A stretch of 10,972 bases of DNA, from positions 1-10,972 of the forward strand of contig CANKYC010000038.1 in assembly GCA_947487845.1 (NCBI GenBank), read 5' to 3'. Of this stretch, positions 6,683 to 10,972 are shown piece after piece. How positions within the stretch are numbered: position 1 is the stretch's first letter; each line of letters opens with the position of its first letter. The DNA comes from Rickettsiales bacterium. GTDB lineage: Bacteria; Pseudomonadota; Alphaproteobacteria; Rickettsiales; UBA1997. The position numbers and the translations under genes were made by a program. The notes beneath the pieces were generated by a model. That model was given only the letters and a program-made list of their open reading frames with translations. It had not been told where the DNA came from and did no database searches.

Positions 6683-7084
6683 ATGATTTTTGGAATTGGA
6701 ATTGATTCAGTTTCGGTCGGTCGAATTGAAAAACTTATAATTCAATTTAAAGAAAAATTTCTGCAAAAAATTTTTGTTGAAAGCGAAATTTCAAAAGCCG
6801 ACTCGATTAAAATTTCTGAAAAACGTACTTTATTTTACGCCAAAAGATTTGCCGCTAAAGAAGCTTTTTCTAAGGCTATAGGTTTGGGAATAGGGCGCGG
6901 AATCAATTTTAAAGATATTGAAATTGGCAATGATAATTTGGGAAAGCCGCAAATTAAAATTTTAAATGGCAAAGAAGAATTTCTAAAAAAACATTTTAAC
7001 TGCAAAAATTTTGCAATTCATTTGTCACTTACGGATGAAGATCCAATCGCAAGTGCTTTTGTTACAATCGAAAAAATCTCATGA
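6683..7084 (+). CDS. acpS: Holo-[acyl-carrier-protein] synthase
   Basis: The 133-residue protein transfers the 4'-phosphopantetheine group of coenzyme A to the conserved serine of acyl carrier protein, activating fatty acid synthesis. The opening MIFGIGIDSVSVGRIE carries the magnesium-binding D8, and RFAAKEAFSKAIGLGIG carries E60 and the conserved KEA-x-x-K-A-x-G block. The C-terminal HLSLTDEDPIASAFV corresponds to the family's H-x-S-x-(S/T)-(D/H) strand. Length is typical of the trimeric bacterial AcpS. The ATG follows a run of nine A residues with no Shine-Dalgarno. Its TGA overlaps the gpsA ATG by 4 bp (7081-7084), so the genes are probably translationally coupled. In many alphaproteobacteria acpS is found with lepB, rnc and pdxJ instead, so this context is less usual. 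Confidence 0.95.
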   Translation: MIFGIGIDSVSVGRIEKLIIQFKEKFLQKIFVESEISKADSIKISEKRTLFYAKRFAAKEAFSKAIGLGIGRGINFKDIEIGNDNLGKPQIKILNGKEEFLKKHFNCKNFAIHLSLTDEDPIASAFVTIEKIS

Positions 7085-8064
7085 AAAAAATAATCGTAAT
7101 CGGAGCCGGAGCTTGGGGAACCTCAATTGCCAACCTGCTTGCTAAAAATTCCAATCAGGTTTTTTTGAGTGCTAATAATAAAGAAGTTATTGATGAAATT
7201 AATGGCAAAAAAACCAATCACAAATTTTTACCCAATATAAAATTAAACAAAAATCTCGCTGCAATTTCTGGATTTGAAAAAGAAATTTCGACAGCTGATT
7301 TTGTTTTTATCGTTATTCCAAGCCAAAGCGCGGCGCAAGTTTTTAAAAAAATTTCTAAAATTAAAATCAAAAAAGATTGCGCTTTTGTAATTTGTTCAAA
7401 AGGCGTTGAACAAAATTCTTTAATGCTTTTGAGCGATTCTTTTGAAAAAATTACCAGCATTAAAAATTTTGCTACTTTATCGGGTCCAAACTTTGCAATT
7501 GAAGTGGCGAATGAAGTTCCGACAATTACTTCAATTGCGGCAAAAAATAAAAAACTGGCGCAAAAAATAATCGATATTTTAAATAACGATTATTTCAAAG
7601 CCTCTTATTTCAAGGATCCGCGAACTGCTGAAATTTGCGGTATTGTCAAAAATATTATCGCAATTGGTTGTGGAATTGTTGACGGTCTTGATTTGGGCGT
7701 GAATGCTAAATCAGCTTTGGTAATGAAAGGAATTTCAGAAATTCGTATTTTATGTAAAAAACTAAAGGCTTCCGACGATGTTATAAATGCTGCAGGATTT
7801 GGTGATATTTTTCTAACTTGTTCATCAACTAAATCACGCAACAACACTTTGGGAACTTTAATTGCCAAAGGCAAAACTTACGCCGAAATTTCTAAAGAAA
7901 CCGACAAAACCTATGAAGGCGCATCTTCCGCCAAATCAATTGCTGCAATTGCTAAAAAGTTGAAATTGCAGCTAGACTTGTGTGAAAAAATAAGCCAAAT
8001 TTTGACCCGCAAACATTCTCCAGAACAAATCAAAACAATAATCTCAAAATCAATTTTAGCCTAA
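7081..8064 (+). CDS. gpsA: NAD(P)-dependent glycerol-3-phosphate dehydrogenase
   Basis: The 327-residue enzyme reduces dihydroxyacetone phosphate to sn-glycerol-3-phosphate, the backbone of phospholipids, in the cytoplasm. An N-terminal Rossmann fold begins KKIIVIGAGAWGTSIANLL, with the GxGxxG turn at residues 8-13. Further conserved blocks are FVFIVIPSQ, ICSKGVE (K107), LSGPNFAIEVA (134-143) and the C-terminal catalytic region EICGIVKNIIAIGCGIVDGL, where K190 is the expected catalytic lysine. NAKSALVMKGISEI and GFGDIFLTCSSTKSRNN follow, as in the family. Length is typical. It sits between acpS (4-bp overlap) and guaA (0-bp gap). The pairing with acpS joins two membrane-lipid precursor functions. 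No sign of decay is seen. Confidence 0.96.
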   Translation: MKKIIVIGAGAWGTSIANLLAKNSNQVFLSANNKEVIDEINGKKTNHKFLPNIKLNKNLAAISGFEKEISTADFVFIVIPSQSAAQVFKKISKIKIKKDCAFVICSKGVEQNSLMLLSDSFEKITSIKNFATLSGPNFAIEVANEVPTITSIAAKNKKLAQKIIDILNNDYFKASYFKDPRTAEICGIVKNIIAIGCGIVDGLDLGVNAKSALVMKGISEIRILCKKLKASDDVINAAGFGDIFLTCSSTKSRNNTLGTLIAKGKTYAEISKETDKTYEGASSAKSIAAIAKKLKLQLDLCEKISQILTRKHSPEQIKTIISKSILA

Positions 8065-9651
8065 ATGTCCAACAGCGTTTTAATTATCGATTTCGGCAGC
8101 CAAGTTACTCAACTTATTGCGCGCAGAATCCGTGAACTTGGTGTTTTTTGCGAAGTTAAAAATCACGATATCAAACTTGATGAAATCAAGAAAATCGCAC
8201 CTCAAGCGATTATTTTTTCGGGCGGCCCCGCTTCGGTTTTTGAAAAAGATGCGCCAACAATTGATAAAAAAATCTTCGATTTAAAAACTCCAATTTTAGG
8301 AATTTGCTACGGCGAACAATTAATTTGTCACTTGCTTGGCGGAAAAGTTGGAAAATCTTTTGAAAGAGAATTTGGTAAAGCTGAAATTGAAGTTGTTGCA
8401 ACTTCCAAACTTTTCAAAGGTGTAAAAAATAAACAAGTTTGGATGAGTCATGGCGATCATATCAGCAAAATTCCTGACAGTTTTAATGTTATTGCAATCA
8501 CGCCAAAAGCGCCGCACGCTGCGATTGGAGATGAAAAGAAAAAAATTTACGGCGTGCAATTTCATCCCGAAGTTGTTCATTCAATTGAAGGCAAAAAAAT
8601 CATTGAAAATTTCGTTGTAAATATTGCTGGTTGTAAGCCAGATTGGACTATGAAAAATTTCAAAAAAGAAGAAATTGCTCATATCAAAAAAATCGTTGGC
8701 AAAAATCAGGTGATTTGCGGGCTTTCTGGCGGCGTTGATTCATCGGTTGTTGCGGCTTTAATAAATGAGGCAATTGGCAAACAATTAACCTGCATTTTTG
8801 TTGATCACGGTCTTTTAAGAAAAGGCGAGGGCGCACAAGTGCGAGAAGTTTTTGATAGCCGTTTAGAATCCCCTTATTTAAGGGGATCGAGTCGACGCGT
8901 TAGCGCGATGAAGGGGTTGCATAACTTTGTTTATGTTGATGCGTCAAAGTTATTTTTATCGAAGCTGAAAGGCGTTTTTGACCCAGAAAAAAAACGCAAA
9001 ATTATTGGCAAAACTTTTATCGAAGTTTTTGACAAAGAATCTTCAAAAATCAAAAACGCCATCTTTTTAGCGCAAGGCACGCTTTATCCCGACGTGATTG
9101 AATCTTCGCATCCAAATAAAGGCGCGAGTCAAACAATTAAATCGCATCATAATGTTGGCGGTTTGCCAAAAAAGATGAAATTAAAATTGCTCGAACCAGT
9201 CAGAATGCTTTTCAAAGATGAAGTTCGCGTGCTTGGAAAAGAACTTGGTCTTCCAGATCATGTTGTTGGTCGCCATCCATTTCCAGGCCCGGGTTTGGCG
9301 ATTAGAATTATTGGCGAAATCACTCCCGAAAAAATTAAAATTTTGCAAGAAGCTGACGCAATTTATATCGAAGAAATCCGCAAAGCGGGGCTTTACGATA
9401 AAATTTGGCAAGCATTTTCAGTTTTAACTCCGATCAAAACTGTGGGAGTCATGGGCGACGCTCGAACTTATGAAAATGTTTTAGCCTTACGCGCTGTAAC
9501 TTCAATTGATGGAATGACGGCGGACGTTTACAATTTTGATTCTCAATTTTTATGTTCGGTTGCAAGTAGAATAATTAACGAAGTCCGCGGAATTAACCGC
9601 GTGGTTTATGACTTCACGTCGAAACCACCGGGAACAATTGAGTGGGAATAA
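8065..9651 (+). CDS. guaA: GMP synthase (glutamine-hydrolysing) with an in-frame palindromic insert
   Basis: The 528-residue enzyme converts XMP to GMP using ATP and glutamine. The N-terminal class I glutamine amidotransferase domain (to about residue 190) has the nucleophile C81 in GICYGEQ and the H167/E169 pair in QFHPEV. The ATP pyrophosphatase domain has the P-loop SGGVDSS at 221-227, then FVDHGLLRKGEG, KRKIIGKTFIEVF, LAQGTLYPDVIES, IKSHHNVGGLP, and the dimerisation domain with RHPFPGPGLAIRI and the closing KPPGTIEWE. Residues of about 265-285 form an extra stretch absent from E. coli GuaA, where only about six residues separate the equivalent strands. This extra segment is encoded by a palindromic sequence (see repeat). 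The frame stays open and all catalytic residues are intact, so the gene is probably functional. Its start codon directly abuts the gpsA stop and has no Shine-Dalgarno. Confidence 0.97.
   Translation: MSNSVLIIDFGSQVTQLIARRIRELGVFCEVKNHDIKLDEIKKIAPQAIIFSGGPASVFEKDAPTIDKKIFDLKTPILGICYGEQLICHLLGGKVGKSFEREFGKAEIEVVATSKLFKGVKNKQVWMSHGDHISKIPDSFNVIAITPKAPHAAIGDEKKKIYGVQFHPEVVHSIEGKKIIENFVVNIAGCKPDWTMKNFKKEEIAHIKKIVGKNQVICGLSGGVDSSVVAALINEAIGKQLTCIFVDHGLLRKGEGAQVREVFDSRLESPYLRGSSRRVSAMKGLHNFVYVDASKLFLSKLKGVFDPEKKRKIIGKTFIEVFDKESSKIKNAIFLAQGTLYPDVIESSHPNKGASQTIKSHHNVGGLPKKMKLKLLEPVRMLFKDEVRVLGKELGLPDHVVGRHPFPGPGLAIRIIGEITPEKIKILQEADAIYIEEIRKAGLYDKIWQAFSVLTPIKTVGVMGDARTYENVLALRAVTSIDGMTADVYNFDSQFLCSVASRIINEVRGINRVVYDFTSKPPGTIEWE
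8867..8918. repeat. Short palindromic element inserted in frame in guaA
   Basis: A perfect hairpin occupies 8868-8887, with 9-bp arms ATCCCCTTA and TAAGGGGAT and a TT loop. It is followed by GTCGAC (8891-8896), by a smaller stem CGCG-TTAG-CGCG (8896-8907) and by AAGGGGTT (8911-8918), which can pair with the first arm in place of the inner one. The composition is clearly richer in GC than the surrounding gene. Alignment by eye with E. coli GuaA places roughly 17 extra residues here, so the insertion is about 51 bp and keeps the frame. This resembles in principle the palindromic elements found inside Rickettsia genes, though the sequence is not one I can name. Exact boundaries are uncertain by a few bases. 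Confidence 0.7.
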
Positions 9652-9684
9652 ATTCATCTTTTTTAAATTTAAATTTTCAAAAAA
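9652..9684. promoter_or_regulatory. Short AT-only-like spacer between guaA and the ATPase gene
   Basis: These 33 bp are almost entirely A and T and include the palindrome AAATTTAAATTT, with an A-run up to the next ATG. No stem-loop terminator with GC pairs and no clear promoter are seen, so read-through transcription from guaA is possible. A promoter of the ATPase gene inside the end of guaA cannot be excluded. Confidence 0.3.
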
Positions 9685-10972
9685 ATGCTAATCAGTTTTA
9701 GCGTCACCAATTTTAGATCTATAAAAGAAACGCAGACGATTTATTTGAGCGTTGATCCCAAACTTTCTAAAACGGACAAATTTAAAAATAATCTTTTTAA
9801 AACTGACTTAAAAAGCGAACTGCATTTGCTAAAAAGCGCGGCAATTTATGGAGCTAATGCTTCGGGGAAAAGTAATTTTATTCGGGCTTTGTATTTTTTT
9901 AATCTGGTGGCTTTGAATGTGAACTTAAAAAGAGGCAAGAATGTTGGGGGTAATCGGAATGTTAAGGTATTTGATCCGTTTATTTTGAACGAAAAAAATA
10001 GATCAAAACCAACCGAATTTGAAATCGACTTCATTACCCAAAAAACAAGATATGTCTACGCTTTTGGCTTTGATAAAACAAAAATTCATTTTGAAAAACT
10101 TGAGCGTTTTGAAGGCGAAGAAAAAAAACTAATTTACGAAATAAATCTTGTTGGCGAAGAGCTGAAAGAAAATTTCACCGAACTTTTTGAAGGCAAAAAA
10201 GATTCAATTGACAGCATTAAAAATAATAAAAACGATCTGTTCTTGCCCTTAAATGTAAGCAAAGATGGCAATAAATTTTTGAACCCAATTTACGATTGGA
10301 TTGAAGAAAAGCTATTTATCGCAAACAAACCTGATTTTTTTCAAAAAACTGCCGATTGGATTTTGGAAAATGAAGAAAATAAAAGAAAAACCTTAGAACT
10401 TTTAAAAGCGAGCGACCTTGGAATTGCTGATTTTGCAATAAAAAAACGAGAACTTAATGAAGGGTTTTTTGAAGATGAAGATTTTAAGTGGCTTCCAGAA
10501 GAGATAAAAGAAAATCTTAAAAAAGATATTAAAAGCCACAAAGAGGCAACATTTACAAATGGCGGCGGCTATTCGCTAGATTTTGATCATTTATCCGACG
10601 GTTCAAAAACTTTATTCAATTTAAGCAAGCCAATTTTTGAAACTTTAAAAAACGGCGGCGTTTTATTTTTTGATGAATTGGATAACAAGTTGCACCCAGA
10701 TGTTTTGAAAAATATTGTCAGAATTTTTCACAACCCAAATCTCAACAAAAACAACGCCCAAATTGTTTTCACCCTTCACAACGACATTTTGCTAGAAAAA
10801 AAAGAAAAAATTTTGCGCCACGACCAAGTTTGGTTCGCAAGCAAAGTAAAAGATGGCGCAACCGAATTATATTCTTTATCTGAATTTGAAGATGTTAAAA
10901 AATCTGACGATATTGTTAAAAAATATCGCGAATATGATTTTGGCGCTAGGCCATTTATTAAAGATTTGAACT
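9685..10972 (+). CDS. AAA15/COG1106-type ATPase, probable defence-associated (3' end beyond window)
   Basis: An open frame of 429 codons runs from the ATG at 9685 off the right edge without a stop. The N-terminus MLISFSVTNFRSIKE is the typical start of ABC-class, RecF/SMC-like AAA ATPases of the AAA_15/AAA_21 type. Walker A is YGANASGKSN with K62. The region from about 85 to 290 is a charged helical insert. An ABC-signature-like LSDGSKTLFNL lies at 303-313, Walker B VLFFDELDNKLHP at 326-338 and the switch histidine H365 in FTLHND. The C-terminal QVWFA...ELYSLSEFE and KKYREYDFGARPFIKDL resemble COG1106 proteins, which are commonly followed by a RloB-like gene or related effector in abortive-infection-type modules. 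That partner would lie outside this window, so the defence role is inference. Motifs are intact, and the 3' end is probably close because the C-terminal block is already reached. Confidence 0.85.
   Translation, partial: MLISFSVTNFRSIKETQTIYLSVDPKLSKTDKFKNNLFKTDLKSELHLLKSAAIYGANASGKSNFIRALYFFNLVALNVNLKRGKNVGGNRNVKVFDPFILNEKNRSKPTEFEIDFITQKTRYVYAFGFDKTKIHFEKLERFEGEEKKLIYEINLVGEELKENFTELFEGKKDSIDSIKNNKNDLFLPLNVSKDGNKFLNPIYDWIEEKLFIANKPDFFQKTADWILENEENKRKTLELLKASDLGIADFAIKKRELNEGFFEDEDFKWLPEEIKENLKKDIKSHKEATFTNGGGYSLDFDHLSDGSKTLFNLSKPIFETLKNGGVLFFDELDNKLHPDVLKNIVRIFHNPNLNKNNAQIVFTLHNDILLEKKEKILRHDQVWFASKVKDGATELYSLSEFEDVKKSDDIVKKYREYDFGARPFIKDLN

Noticed and set aside
8854..8925. Frameshift or sequencing error in guaA
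   Set aside because: The reading frame is continuous, both flanks match GuaA in the same frame, and the extra segment is itself a structured palindrome of a length near a multiple of three.
1..10972. tRNA, rRNA, riboswitch, CRISPR array or transposase
   Set aside because: No cloverleaf, conserved rRNA block, regularly spaced repeat or transposase-like frame was recognised on either strand by eye.

Overview
The window is AT-rich, gene-dense bacterial chromosome. It best fits an alphaproteobacterium, possibly one of the AT-rich, host-associated lineages such as Rickettsiales or Holosporales or their free-living relatives; this placement is inference. The main clue is a methyltransferase-like protein that aligns well with mitochondrial NDUFAF5 and its alphaproteobacterial relatives, placed head-to-head with comF, an arrangement I recall from many alphaproteobacteria. 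A short palindromic insert inside guaA recalls the Rickettsia palindromic elements. Ribosome binding sites are almost absent and gene starts are often preceded by A-rich stretches. No rRNA, tRNA, CRISPR array, transposase or phage gene is visible.

Layout: (1) 3-143 (+) is the 3' end of an unrecognised gene. (2) 192-689 (+) is a membrane-anchored or exported staphylococcal-nuclease-like protein, convergent with comF (686-1414, -); their stop codons overlap. (3) comF diverges from an NDUFAF5-like protein (1424-2185, +) with only 9 bp between the two ATG codons. miaB (2208-3581, +) follows that protein. (4) 3587-6589 (-) is a tightly overlapping three-gene operon. It looks like the inner-membrane assembly platform of a type IV pilus or type II secretion machine: a PilM-PilN fusion (GspL-like), a PilO/GspM-like protein and a PilP/GspC-like periplasmic protein. 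(5) 6683-9651 (+) is a compact acpS-gpsA-guaA run serving acyl-carrier-protein activation, glycerol-3-phosphate synthesis and GMP synthesis. (6) From 9685 to beyond the window end is an AAA15/COG1106-type ATPase, probably the first gene of a defence-type module.

The most unusual points are the single-chain PilM-PilN architecture with no secretin or motor gene beside it, the roughly 17-residue in-frame palindromic insert in guaA with a possibly related sequence at the end of the methyltransferase gene, the eroded SAM-binding core of the NDUFAF5-like protein, the 9-bp divergent start, and the cut ATPase gene whose downstream partner is not visible. No single element can be claimed as a proven new system from this window alone. 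Assignments rest on reading the translated sequences by eye; no database search was run.
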